Below are positions 6,985 through 15,317 of a stretch of 36,282 nt of DNA, in pieces. Every line of letters begins with the position of its first letter. Positions within the stretch are counted from its first letter, which is position 1. Made by a program: the position numbers and the translations under genes. The DNA is from Dehalococcoidia bacterium (GTDB lineage: Bacteria > Chloroflexota > Dehalococcoidia > Lucifugimonadales > UBA1127): the NCBI GenBank assembly GCA_029936935.1, contig JAPYRQ010000018.1:1-36282 (forward strand), given 5' to 3'. A model generated the notes under the pieces. That model made no database searches, was not told where the DNA came from, and was given only the letters and a program-made list of their open reading frames with translations.

Positions 6985-8385
6985 ATGCTTAGTAAGGAAG
7001 ATAACGAACTTCTAACCAGGGTAGGCAAGGGCACACCTATGGGTGAACTCATCCGGGAGTACTGGATTCCTGCTCTGCCATCAACAGAGTTCCCCACGCC
7101 GGATGCGCCCGCCAAGCGGATGCGTCTGTTGGGCGAGAACTTGGTGATGTTCCGCGATACCAACGGTGACATCGGTGCATTCCCGGAGGCATGCCCCCAT
7201 CGTGGTGCAAGCCTATACTTCGGTCGAAACGAAGAGTGTGGCCTCCGCTGCGTGTATCACGGTTGGAAGTTTGACGTGAACGGCAACTGCATGGAGATGC
7301 CTTCCGAACCCGACGGCAGCAACTTCAAGGACAAGGTCAAGATAAATAGTTACCCGTGCAAAGATGTGAACCGCATGGTTTGGATCTATATGGGCCACCG
7401 GGAGACTCCGCCGCCGTTCCCTGAATTTGACGTCAACACAATCCCTTACGAGAACGCTCAACCCCCTGTCGTCATGATGGAGGAAGCCAACTTCTTCCAG
7501 AACCTGGAGGGGGATACGGACACCTCCCACCTGGACTGGGATCACGCTCGATTGAAGGCTGAAAGCGGCCCTGTGGGCGAGGGACATATCAGAGGCGTGT
7601 TCAGCCCACAGAAGAACCCGTACGTACAGGCGCAACCGGCAGAGTACGGCGCGTTCTACACCGGACGACGCAAGATTACCGAGGATAAGTACTGGCACCG
7701 CATCAATCAATTCATCTTCCCCATCTTCACGATGGTCGGAGGCGATGGGGAAAGTGCTAGCCTGCGAGCCCACGTGCCGGTGGACGACACCCATTCCATG
7801 TTGATCTCCATGGGTGGAAGTCGCACCAAGCCGCTAACCGAAGAAGACCTGAAGCAAAAGCGTTATACAGACCCCTTCTACCCCACAGGCGGCTACGTGC
7901 AGCGTACCAGCAACCCGCTTACATACTTCCATACGGTGGCCAACAAGGACAATGACTACCATCGGGACTACACGGTAGAGAAGACAGAGATGATGAGCGG
8001 TGTGCCGTTCGTCCACAACCTCCAGGACCGTGCGATGACTGAGCTCATGGCCAGCGAGAACGGCGATGAAGCGATCTATGACCGCTCCAACGAGCATCTT
8101 GGCACCACGGATGGCATGTGCATCATGGTTCGGAAACAGGTGATCGGTGCAGCTAGGGCCCATCAGGAAGACGGTACAGTTCCTCCCAACGTTGATGACG
8201 CAGGGATGAATGCCCGCGTTCGCCACGCTTGTGTCGTTACAACGCTTGACGGCGACTGGATTGCAGATAGCAAGGCACAGCGGGCTGGTGAGGAAGACCA
8301 CACCTGCATCTGCGGCCCGTTGCTGGGAATGGCACCCGGCAGCGTTCCCGGTGAGTTGCCGGCGGAGGCTGGCGCAATAGGCTAG
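6985..8385 (+). CDS. Rieske non-heme iron oxygenase, alpha subunit (phthalate 4,5-dioxygenase-like)
   Basis: ATG at 6985 follows AGGAGG and gives 466 residues; upstream in-frame sequence belongs to another gene and is not used. The Rieske [2Fe-2S] site is Cys70-Pro-His72 and Cys89-x2-His92 (CVYHGWKF). The mononuclear iron site follows as NLEGDTDTSHLDWDH, with Asp179, His182 and His187. This matches the phthalate-type single-component oxygenase alpha subunits, which hydroxylate or O-demethylate aromatic and related substrates using electrons from a reductase. No reductase or ferredoxin gene is in the window, so electrons must come from elsewhere. It is closely similar to the second Rieske gene (8953-10230, minus) over the first ~120 residues. 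A strong terminator follows the stop codon. Confidence 0.92.
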   Translation: MLSKEDNELLTRVGKGTPMGELIREYWIPALPSTEFPTPDAPAKRMRLLGENLVMFRDTNGDIGAFPEACPHRGASLYFGRNEECGLRCVYHGWKFDVNGNCMEMPSEPDGSNFKDKVKINSYPCKDVNRMVWIYMGHRETPPPFPEFDVNTIPYENAQPPVVMMEEANFFQNLEGDTDTSHLDWDHARLKAESGPVGEGHIRGVFSPQKNPYVQAQPAEYGAFYTGRRKITEDKYWHRINQFIFPIFTMVGGDGESASLRAHVPVDDTHSMLISMGGSRTKPLTEEDLKQKRYTDPFYPTGGYVQRTSNPLTYFHTVANKDNDYHRDYTVEKTEMMSGVPFVHNLQDRAMTELMASENGDEAIYDRSNEHLGTTDGMCIMVRKQVIGAARAHQEDGTVPPNVDDAGMNARVRHACVVTTLDGDWIADSKAQRAGEEDHTCICGPLLGMAPGSVPGELPAEAGAIG

Positions 8386-8397
8386 TCACAGAAAATC

Positions 8398-8438
8398 AAA
8401 AGAGGCCGGTGTGATTGACCACACCGGCCTCTTTTTTG
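8398..8438. terminator. Bidirectional intrinsic terminator
   Basis: AGAGGCCGGTGTG at 8401-8413 pairs perfectly with CACACCGGCCTCT at 8420-8432 around a 6-nt loop. A T-run follows on the plus strand and A-rich sequence precedes it, so it also works on the minus strand. It separates the convergent Rieske gene (+) and the VOC gene (-). Confidence 0.9.
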
Positions 8439-8453
8439 TTGAGCTTGTAAGCG

Positions 8454-8909
8454 TTACTCCAACGGCATGATCTCTATGGTCAGCCCGTTGGGGTCCTTGA
8501 AGTAGAGTGAACCGGCAATCTCTCTGAAATCGATAGTGTGCTCTGTCAGGCTGCGGACTGCGTCGGACTTCTGGCCCGCCGTCATCCCGGTGGCGATGTG
8601 CATCATGCCGCCGACTCACTCCGGTGCTGGATTCTGCAACCGGGGCACGTGGGGGAAATCAAAGAACGATAGCCTGACGCCCCCACCGATGCTGACGTTC
8701 ATGTGCGTCGATTCCTCAACGTCGTGGTTGGAGGTCACCTGCACCACAGGCATTCCTAGCACATCGTTGTAGAACTCCGCCGTAGCCTCCAGGTCTTTGG
8801 AGAAGACGGCGATGTGGTTCATACCTTGAGACGTGTCATTCTGCCCGTTCGCCGGGATCCAACGTCGCAGGCTTTCCTGTCGCTCGTCAATACCCTTGCT
8901 TGTTGTCAT
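8454..8909 (-). CDS. Small VOC/glyoxalase-like protein, possible selenoprotein (TGA at 8616-8618 read through)
   Basis: ATG at 8909 follows GAAGGAGG. The first 97 codons encode half of a vicinal-oxygen-chelate protein: MNHIAVFSKDLEATAEFYNDVLGM with the metal-ligand His32, ending RLQNPAPE. An in-frame TGA at 8616-8618 (codon 98) follows, and then the same frame continues as VGGMMHIATGMTAG to the family's closing segment LYFKDPNGLTIEIMPLE, which carries the metal-ligand Glu, and stops at TAA 8454-8456. The whole protein would be 151 residues, a normal length for the family. Thus the TGA splits an otherwise intact gene. Selenocysteine is one explanation, supported by a hairpin after the TGA. I do not know a conserved Cys at this position, so a sequencing error, a GGA-to-TGA mutation or a recent pseudogene are also possible. 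Confidence 0.65.
8588..8618 (-). promoter_or_regulatory. Possible SECIS-like hairpin after in-frame TGA
   Basis: On the minus strand the bases after TGA can fold with GG/CC pairs (8611-8612 with 8589-8590), GGC/GCC (8607-8609 with 8592-8594) and GAT/ATC (8602-8604 with 8595-8597), interrupted by one C-A mismatch and a 2-nt bulge. The 4-nt loop GCAC begins with G about 14 nt after the TGA, slightly closer than usually described for bacterial SECIS elements. This is weaker than the other two candidates. Confidence 0.35.
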
Positions 8910-8952
8910 GATGCCTCCTTCCACGTCCGCCTACTTGGATGCTGTATAAGGG

Positions 8953-10230
8953 CTAGGAGATTACGTTGATCTCCTTCAGCACCTCTGCGTCCTGGTCAAA
9001 CATAACGTCTCGTGGCAGGACTGCGCTGCTGGAGCGTAGCTGATAGTGCTCCGGGTGAGAGGTGGAAGCTGGCTCTATGCCCTCCTCAAGCTCCCGTGCT
9101 GCTCTGATAAGCTGCCGACGCATCGCGATGATGGCGGTGTCACTGGTGCCAAGGTGTTCGTAGCTCCGGTCGACCACTGAACCCATCGTCTCAATCATTG
9201 CAGCGTCCTCGACGCGCCCGGTGCCCCGTGGCAGTCCGGCATAGGTTTTCGTCTTCTGCATCTCACGGTCGATTAGGTAGTCATTCCCCAGATTTGCTTT
9301 GCCTATCCACTTGCCCGGCTCCAGGTTACGGCAGGCTCTGATCTCATACTTTTCTGAATCTAGCATCGGGCGCAGCGGATGCCAGTGGCTCAAGAACACC
9401 CACGTTGAGTCGTCGTCGCGCGGCACCCACATACGGCACCGGACAAAGGAGTTCTCGCCCGTGCCTGGCTCCCGTGGCGTCATGGTGTAGAAGGGGAACA
9501 TCCACTGGGTGATGCGCCAGTAGTAGCTATCGGCCTCTGCCGGACGGCGTGCTCCGATGAGCAGCCCATAGTCCATGTCCTTCACGAAGAAGTGGGCCCA
9601 ACGCTCGTTGTACATGAACCTACCACCCGATGTGGTGGCTGTTGGCGCGATAGCCTGGGCGTCCAGGTTGCTGTGCAGGAACGATGCGTGGACGGTATCG
9701 ATCTCGCCTTCAACGGCCTGAACGAAGTTGGATTCATAGATGAACTTCGCAAACCCCCGGTTCTCCTCCGGCAGGTGCATCCACTCGAAGTCTGGCATCT
9801 CCGGCATTACCTCCGCCGGGCCCATGTACACCCAAACGAAGTTCGATTGCTCTCTGGTGGGATATGCGGTGATCTTCACTTTGTCTTTAAAGTTGCTTTC
9901 GGCGGGCTCTGACGGCATGTCGACGCAATCGCCGTTGATGTCGAACTTCCACCCGTGGTAGACGCAGCGCAACCCGCACTCTTCGTTGCGACCGAAGAAC
10001 ATGCTTGCTCGACGATGCGGGCAGTAGTTGTCGATAATGCCGACGTCGCCGTTGGTGTCTCGGAACGCGATAAGGTCCTCGCCCATGAGTTTGACGCGAA
10101 TGGGTGGGCAGTCGGGCTCCGGTAGCTCCTCAGACATGAGCGCTGGAAACCAGAACCGCCGTAGATAGGTACCCATCATCGTGCCAGGGCCAACCCGACA
10201 CATCAATTCGTTTTCTTCTTGTGTAAGCAT
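8953..10230 (-). CDS. Rieske non-heme iron oxygenase, alpha subunit (second copy)
   Basis: ATG at 10230 follows GGGGAGG and gives 425 residues; a longer frame upstream runs through a dispersed repeat and is not coding. The Rieske site is Cys70-Pro-His72 and Cys89-x2-His92, the same positions as in the other Rieske protein of this window. The mononuclear iron site is VEGEIDTVHASFLH, with Asp178, His181 and His186. The family is the phthalate 4,5-dioxygenase-like oxygenases acting on aromatic compounds. The two proteins share long near-identical N-terminal blocks (for example GRNEECGLRCVYHGWKF) but diverge in the catalytic domain, which suggests duplication followed by change of substrate. The small VOC gene follows 43 bp downstream on the same strand, so the two are probably cotranscribed. 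Confidence 0.92.
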   Translation of the reverse strand: MLTQEENELMCRVGPGTMMGTYLRRFWFPALMSEELPEPDCPPIRVKLMGEDLIAFRDTNGDVGIIDNYCPHRRASMFFGRNEECGLRCVYHGWKFDINGDCVDMPSEPAESNFKDKVKITAYPTREQSNFVWVYMGPAEVMPEMPDFEWMHLPEENRGFAKFIYESNFVQAVEGEIDTVHASFLHSNLDAQAIAPTATTSGGRFMYNERWAHFFVKDMDYGLLIGARRPAEADSYYWRITQWMFPFYTMTPREPGTGENSFVRCRMWVPRDDDSTWVFLSHWHPLRPMLDSEKYEIRACRNLEPGKWIGKANLGNDYLIDREMQKTKTYAGLPRGTGRVEDAAMIETMGSVVDRSYEHLGTSDTAIIAMRRQLIRAARELEEGIEPASTSHPEHYQLRSSSAVLPRDVMFDQDAEVLKEINVIS

Positions 10231-10316
10231 TGTTTTCCTCCCCTGTTGTGGTGTGAGGCTAGTCCTCGATAGAAGCATCGTCAAGGCGTCATTTCGCTGA
10301 GTGTGCCCTTGCCATC

Positions 10317-10353
10317 GAAATTCTGGACACCGGCTTTCACCGGTGTGACAATG
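10317..10353. repeat. Dispersed palindromic intergenic repeat
   Basis: TTCTGGACACCGGCTTTCAC continues with CGGTGTGACAATG, so ACACCGG and CCGGTGT form a hairpin. It resembles the widespread intergenic repeats of the form CTGGATTCCGGCTTTCGCC. A related copy lies at 20774-20857. It sits between the amidase stop and the Rieske start. Confidence 0.6.
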
Positions 10354-10369
10354 CCTTCCCTTTTCGTAG

Positions 10370-11776
10370 CTACAGAACTGGTCGCTGTGTGTGCCAGTCC
10401 GTTCGGGCCTGGTATGCGCCACCAATCTGGAAGAGCGTTGCCTCGTCGAAGGGCCGACCCACAAGCTGCAAGCCCACAGGCAGGCCGCTATCGGTGAACC
10501 CGCAGGGTATCGACATCGCAGGCACGGCGGCTAGGTTGAACGGCCCACGGTGGGCGCGGATGCCGAAGAACTGCCGCATGACGGCGTCCTTGCTGTCCAG
10601 GCCTGTGTCCGTGGCGATAGGCGGTGCCGGTTGCGACTGCGCGGGGGTTACTAGCACATCGACGCCTTCCAACGCTGCCAAGACCTGTCGTCGCATGATG
10701 ACGCGGAATCGCATCGCCTTCTGGTACAAGTGCGCTGGCATGAGGCTGGCTGCCAGCAATCGACGGCGTGTGGCGAAGTCGTATTCAGCGGCGTGGGCTG
10801 CCAACCGTTCGCGATGGACGTAGGCGGCGTCTACGTCTGCTACACCATTGGAGAGCAGCCCACCCTGGGGGAACAGCGGGATAGAGGCTTCCACTACCTC
10901 CGCGCCAGCCTCTCGCATGACGGTTACCGCCTCCTCGCACCGCTGTTGTACTTCGCTGTCTACCATGCCGTCGCCAATGGCCTCACGTATCACGCCGACG
11001 CGCTTACCTTTCAGTGATTCCAAAGGCTGGTAACTTGGCGGTGACTTGTGGGACGTGTATGCATCGTTGGGATCAAACCCAGCGATGGCCGCGAACACCG
11101 TGGCGCAGTCTTCTACCGTGCGCGTCATGGGGCCCGCCTGATCCATCGACCAACTCATTGGCAGAATACCGTGTCGACTCACCCGACCCCACGTTGGGCG
11201 AAGGCCCGTGATGCCGCACCATGATGCTGGGCCGCGGATGGAGCCTGACGTGTCCTCACCGATGGCTGCGGCGCACATGGATGCTGCTACCGCAATGCCC
11301 GAACCGCTGCTGGACTGACCTGGTTGCCGATCCGTGTCCCAGGGGTTGCGGGGCACGCCGTATGGGTGGTTGATGCTGCCGCCCAGGGCGAACTCGCTCA
11401 GGTTGAGCTTTCCTAACAGCACCACGCCTGATTCGCGTAAGCGAGCTACTACAGTGGCGTCCGCCGTTGCCACATCCTTGAGGATGCTGGAGCCTGCGGT
11501 GGTTGGCAGTCCCTTGGCGTCCATCTGGTCTTTGACGGCCATCGGAATGCCGTGAAGGGCGCCGACTCGGCGCCCGTTGCTTATCGCAGACTCCGCTTCT
11601 CGCGCCGATGCAAGTGCACCTTCGGCGTCGATGGTGATGAATGCGTGGAGTCGCTCGTCCAACGATGCGATGCGGTCGAGGTACGCTTGAGTCAACTCAA
11701 CAGGGCTGAGTTTCTTCGCATCAAGGAGTCCGGAAAGCTCTGCGACCGATGCATGAATGAGGTCGTCGTTCGCCAT
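10370..11776 (-). CDS. Amidase-signature family hydrolase (GatA/AtzF-like)
   Basis: The protein has 468 residues with ATG at 11776. The amidase signature is complete: the catalytic Lys82 in GIPMAVKDQMDAKG, a Ser-rich loop at about residues 155-160 (GQSSSGSG), and the nucleophile Ser179 in GEDTSGSIRGPASWCG, forming the Ser-cisSer-Lys triad. Such enzymes hydrolyse carboxamides; GatA uses the same fold in tRNA-dependent amidation. GatB is absent nearby, and the SIRGP variant with a small GatC-like partner resembles catabolic amidases (allophanate hydrolase or biuret hydrolase-type neighbours), so I favour a catabolic amidase over a tRNA amidotransferase. The GatC-like gene ends one base before this start, so the two are translationally coupled. 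Confidence 0.88.
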   Translation of the reverse strand: MANDDLIHASVAELSGLLDAKKLSPVELTQAYLDRIASLDERLHAFITIDAEGALASAREAESAISNGRRVGALHGIPMAVKDQMDAKGLPTTAGSSILKDVATADATVVARLRESGVVLLGKLNLSEFALGGSINHPYGVPRNPWDTDRQPGQSSSGSGIAVAASMCAAAIGEDTSGSIRGPASWCGITGLRPTWGRVSRHGILPMSWSMDQAGPMTRTVEDCATVFAAIAGFDPNDAYTSHKSPPSYQPLESLKGKRVGVIREAIGDGMVDSEVQQRCEEAVTVMREAGAEVVEASIPLFPQGGLLSNGVADVDAAYVHRERLAAHAAEYDFATRRRLLAASLMPAHLYQKAMRFRVIMRRQVLAALEGVDVLVTPAQSQPAPPIATDTGLDSKDAVMRQFFGIRAHRGPFNLAAVPAMSIPCGFTDSGLPVGLQLVGRPFDEATLFQIGGAYQARTDWHTQRPVL

Positions 11777-11777
11777 G

Positions 11778-11966
11778 TTATGCCTCTTCCTGAAACCAGA
11801 AGACGGAGGCGGGCTCTGTGGTGTCCAGGTCAGGATGATCGAGGGCGGACAGCGCTTCGTTTACGGCGTTCACGCGGTGGGCCACTTCAGGCAGGTCAGC
11901 GGGGTCCGCAGGAAGTCCCAGCGATTTGAGCATGGATCCAATCTCTTCAGGAGTGAGGTCTGGCAT
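11778..11966 (-). CDS. GatC-like small protein paired with amidase
   Basis: This 62-residue protein has ATG at 11966 after AAGGGAG. It begins MPDLTPEEIGSMLKSLGL, has a two-helix layout, and ends ALDHPDLDTTEPASVFWF, which matches the GatC/AtzG pattern of a helix pair followed by an extended tail that wraps around the amidase (the normal GatC tail has EPA-type motifs). It is shorter than GatC of the amidotransferase (about 95 residues), closer to the small partners of catabolic amidases. Its stop is one base from the amidase start at 11776. It probably stabilises the amidase. Confidence 0.75.
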   Translation of the reverse strand: MPDLTPEEIGSMLKSLGLPADPADLPEVAHRVNAVNEALSALDHPDLDTTEPASVFWFQEEA

Positions 11967-12030
11967 GGTTTTCTCCCTTGAGCAGGGTTTCGTTGTGGCG
12001 GCATGCTATCGCCGCTGCTGCCGAGCGTCA

Positions 12031-12052
12031 ACGAGGGCTCGCCCTCGACCCA
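12031..12052. repeat. Dispersed palindromic repeat, copy 2
   Basis: CGAGGGC and GCCCTCG form a perfect hairpin with no more than two bases in the loop region, followed by ACCCA. It matches the unit at 4171-4192 at 19 of 22 bases. It sits in the 302-bp gap between the divergent GatC-like gene and the MMPL gene. I see nothing else in that gap. Confidence 0.6.
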
Positions 12053-12268
12053 AGCTACCTGTGGGCTACAGTATGGTTTGACCCCGGTAAACCGGGACAA
12101 GCAGGCTCACTGCGAACCAGAGGCAAAGGTCATATGCTCCATTCATTAGGGTGGAGTCGGAATTTAGGCCTCGCCACATATGGCCTGAGCGATGACACTG
12201 TGTAGCTGATATCATTGGTGAAGAGTTGGTAAAGGCCCAGCCCATTCCAGCCGCAGAGAGCCACAGAG

Positions 12269-14923
12269 ATGGGAACACGGACGCTCACAGACAGGATTGC
12301 AGGACACATGGACCGCTATTCCGGGTGGTTCATCCTGGCCGTTGGCATCGTGACACTGCTGCTCATCATCCCCATGGTTTTGATGTCGCCCGACGAGTCG
12401 GCGTCCGACAACCCCGGCGGACAGGTGTACGAGGTTGCAGACATCATTGAAGCCACGCTGCCACCACGGATACACTCGGCGGGCTTCATCGTTGAAGCGC
12501 GAGACGGCGATATCCTGATGCAGGCACCACTGTTCGAGCTATACACCAACTCCCGGAAGCTCCAGGAGACCGATGCCCTGGGTCAGCTCAACCCGCCTGG
12601 TCTGCCGGAACAACCGTACCTGTACAACGGCTTCGATACCGATCGACAGCGCCCGATTATTGGCACGTTCAGCATCGCAGACGCCGTGCAGGACGCCCTG
12701 ACCAGCTTCGGCATGTCTCTTGAGCAGGCAACGGACGACCAGGTCAAAGTGGCCCTGTCCGCCATCCTGGCCGACCCTCGTTTCCTGTTCCTGAAGGAGA
12801 ACCTGTCTCAGGGCAAGCAGATGGAACGGCGAGCGGTGCTGGGGCAGGAGATCGATTACTGGACATCGCCGGCACTGCTGACGTTCTTCATTGCCGATAA
12901 CGAGAAGCTGGGCGGCGGCGGTCTGTCCATCGGAACCACCAGCGACCCTGTAACCGAGGGGAAGCAGCATCTGAACCGGAAAGTGCAGGCCCTCTTCCGT
13001 GGCGATGAGGAGCACTACGAGCTATGGGGAATTGCTATAGACGCTGGCCTGGAGATCGCCGACGAGGTGAGCACCGCAGTCCCCTTCATCTTCGCCACGT
13101 TCGTCATGGTGCTGATAGTCGTGGGCGTCAGCTTGCGGTCGGGCCGCGTGGTGGTGCTCACCGCTATCGGTCTGGTGGCAATGATTATCTGGCTGAAAGG
13201 GCTGTCGAATCTGGTGGGACTAAAGTCGTCAACCACCCTTGATTTCATTGTGCCTATCGCCATGATCTCCCTGGGTGCCGACTTCGTTATCCATGCCGTG
13301 AACCGCTATCGTGAGGAAACCCCTCATGCGGCGAGTGCTCGGCTTGCCTTCAGACTTGGTATGAGCGGCGTCATCGTGGCGCTTACCCTGGCGATGCTCA
13401 CCGACTCCGTGGCGTTCCTGGCCAACACCACAGCGTCCATCGAGACGGTAACAGGCTTCGGCATAGGCGCGGGCCTGGCCATTGTGGCCGCGTTCATCAT
13501 TCTTGGTCTCACAGTGCCTTTGGTGTTGATGCGCCTCGACGCTCGCAGAGAACAGGGCGATTCGTCAGATTCACCAAAGCCTCTTGCAGAATCTCCCCAG
13601 TCAGCAAAAGACGCGAGCGTCCCTCAAGGTCGCTTGACCATGTGTGTGGTAGGGCTGGCGCGACGTCGCTACATCGTGCTGCCGCTGGTGGCTGCGTTCA
13701 CCGTGCTGGCGACCTTCTACGCCTTCAAGCTTGAAGCATCGTTCGAAGTGAAGGATTTCTTCAGGTCGGACTCTGATTTCGCGATGGGTCTGGACAAGCT
13801 GGACATGCACGTTGGCGATTCCGGCGGCGAGCCTGCCATCACCTACATCCAGGGCGACCTGACGGATCCGGCGGCGCTGCAGGCCATCCAGGACTTCATG
13901 GTGCGCCTGGGTGATAGCCCCATGGTGGCCAAGAACGAGGAGGGTGGAGCTACCTTGAACGGACGGCCCATCTTCGCGGTGCTCAACCAGGTCATGCAGT
14001 CGGACTACGCTCGCGAGCAGATAGAGGCGACGACTGGCGTGGCCATCGGCGGCGATGTGGTGGACTTCGTGTACGGCGGGCGTGTTTGGCAGTGGCCCAA
14101 CTCCCAGGAGCAGCTTACGGCGATCTACGACTACGCGATGGTCAGCGGCGTGCCGCTGAGCCCCACTCGCGATGCCTATGACCACCTGGATGTGGCCGAG
14201 ACCATCTATCTTGACCCAACAAGCGCGGGGTTGGACGCTACGACTATCACCGTTGGCATTCCCGGCACCAAGAACCAGGAGATCACCGTGGCCTCACGAG
14301 ACATCATGTTGGCGGAGATTGCACGGCTTGAAGCCTCGTCGGCTATTGCGCGGGCACAGCTCGCTGGCTCGCCATACACCCGTCAATCATCACTGGACGC
14401 AACGACGGAGGGTCTGCAGCAGTCGTTGCTGGTTGCCGTGGTGCTCTGCCTGCTGGTGGCTGTAGTCGCGATGCGCTCGGTTCGCTACGGCGTCGTCACG
14501 ATTATCCCCATTGGGCTTGTAGTGGCGTGGCTCTACGCCTTCATGTACCTCTTCGGGTTCGGGTTGAATTTTGTCACAGCCACCATCGCAGCGGTGTCCG
14601 TAGGCGTCGGCATCGACTACGCCATACACATGACGCAGCGGTACCGGGAGGAGTTGGCGAGGAGCGACGACGCCTACCACGCGCTAGGTAGAGCGGCCCA
14701 TGGAACAGGCGGCTCACTGATAGCCTCTGCAGCTACAAGCATCCTGGGGTTCACCATCATGGCTTTTGCGCCCATGCCTATGTTCTCCTCCTACGGCATA
14801 CTGACAGCGGTGATGATCTTCCTGGCGGTAACGGCGTCATTGCTGGTGCTGCCGTCGCTGCTGCTGCTCGTAACGCCAAGGGCAGGGCGAGACCCTGCAC
14901 CCACAATACCTGCGGATACCTAA
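12269..14923 (+). CDS. MMPL/RND-family membrane transporter
   Basis: The protein has 884 residues. After a cytosolic start there is TM1 (WFILAVGIVTLLLIIPMV), a large extracytoplasmic loop to about residue 265, a five-helix block (265-425), a linker, a second TM near 470-490 (YIVLPLVAAFTVLATFYAF), a second loop and a final five-helix block (715-875). This duplicated 1+5 TM layout is the RND/MMPL pattern. Each block has the matching motif GxDxxIHxxxRYREE: LGADFVIHAVNRYREE and VGIDYAIHMTQRYREE, whose Asp could carry protons. Members export lipids, hopanoids or other hydrophobic compounds using the proton gradient. The cargo is not known here. A small lipoprotein gene follows 8 bp later and is likely cotranscribed. 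Confidence 0.88.
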   Translation: MGTRTLTDRIAGHMDRYSGWFILAVGIVTLLLIIPMVLMSPDESASDNPGGQVYEVADIIEATLPPRIHSAGFIVEARDGDILMQAPLFELYTNSRKLQETDALGQLNPPGLPEQPYLYNGFDTDRQRPIIGTFSIADAVQDALTSFGMSLEQATDDQVKVALSAILADPRFLFLKENLSQGKQMERRAVLGQEIDYWTSPALLTFFIADNEKLGGGGLSIGTTSDPVTEGKQHLNRKVQALFRGDEEHYELWGIAIDAGLEIADEVSTAVPFIFATFVMVLIVVGVSLRSGRVVVLTAIGLVAMIIWLKGLSNLVGLKSSTTLDFIVPIAMISLGADFVIHAVNRYREETPHAASARLAFRLGMSGVIVALTLAMLTDSVAFLANTTASIETVTGFGIGAGLAIVAAFIILGLTVPLVLMRLDARREQGDSSDSPKPLAESPQSAKDASVPQGRLTMCVVGLARRRYIVLPLVAAFTVLATFYAFKLEASFEVKDFFRSDSDFAMGLDKLDMHVGDSGGEPAITYIQGDLTDPAALQAIQDFMVRLGDSPMVAKNEEGGATLNGRPIFAVLNQVMQSDYAREQIEATTGVAIGGDVVDFVYGGRVWQWPNSQEQLTAIYDYAMVSGVPLSPTRDAYDHLDVAETIYLDPTSAGLDATTITVGIPGTKNQEITVASRDIMLAEIARLEASSAIARAQLAGSPYTRQSSLDATTEGLQQSLLVAVVLCLLVAVVAMRSVRYGVVTIIPIGLVVAWLYAFMYLFGFGLNFVTATIAAVSVGVGIDYAIHMTQRYREELARSDDAYHALGRAAHGTGGSLIASAATSILGFTIMAFAPMPMFSSYGILTAVMIFLAVTASLLVLPSLLLLVTPRAGRDPAPTIPADT

Positions 14924-14931
14924 GGCGGTTC

Positions 14932-15291
14932 ATGGGAATGACCAAGCGTCGGTTCTTAATCGCAATCATAGCGATAGCCGCTTTGGCTGCAATGGCGTGC
15001 GACTCGGGGCATCGATTCACCATCATCAATGAGACCGACGATGAGGCGGTGTACATGTGGGACGGAGTCCGTGAAGGCAAGTTGGACGCAGGAGCTACCC
15101 AACAACCCGGGCTTGTTTATCAATACGGTGATGGTGGTCAGCCCGTGCGACACACCTTCCAGGCGCTGGACATTGCTGGCAATCTTATCTGCGAATCGAT
15201 ACGTACTGAAGAGCAGTTCAAGCTTCAGGATTGGACGATGCGTATCATCGATGCCAAAGAGTGTGGTGAACCTTTTAGAGGAGCGCAATAG
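14932..15291 (+). CDS. Small lipoprotein of unknown function
   Basis: This 119-residue protein has a basic N-terminus (MGMTKRRF), a hydrophobic signal segment and a lipobox LAAMAC at residues 18-23, so it is probably a lipid-anchored exported protein. The mature part is short, with conserved-looking RFTIINETDDEAVYMWDG, and has two further cysteines. I do not recognise a family. ATG 14938 (second Met) is an alternative start. It begins eight bases after the MMPL transporter and probably shares its operon, so it may help that exporter. Confidence 0.7.
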   Translation: MGMTKRRFLIAIIAIAALAAMACDSGHRFTIINETDDEAVYMWDGVREGKLDAGATQQPGLVYQYGDGGQPVRHTFQALDIAGNLICESIRTEEQFKLQDWTMRIIDAKECGEPFRGAQ

Positions 15292-15317
15292 TTGGCTAAA
15301 GCCCCTAAGGGGTGGGG

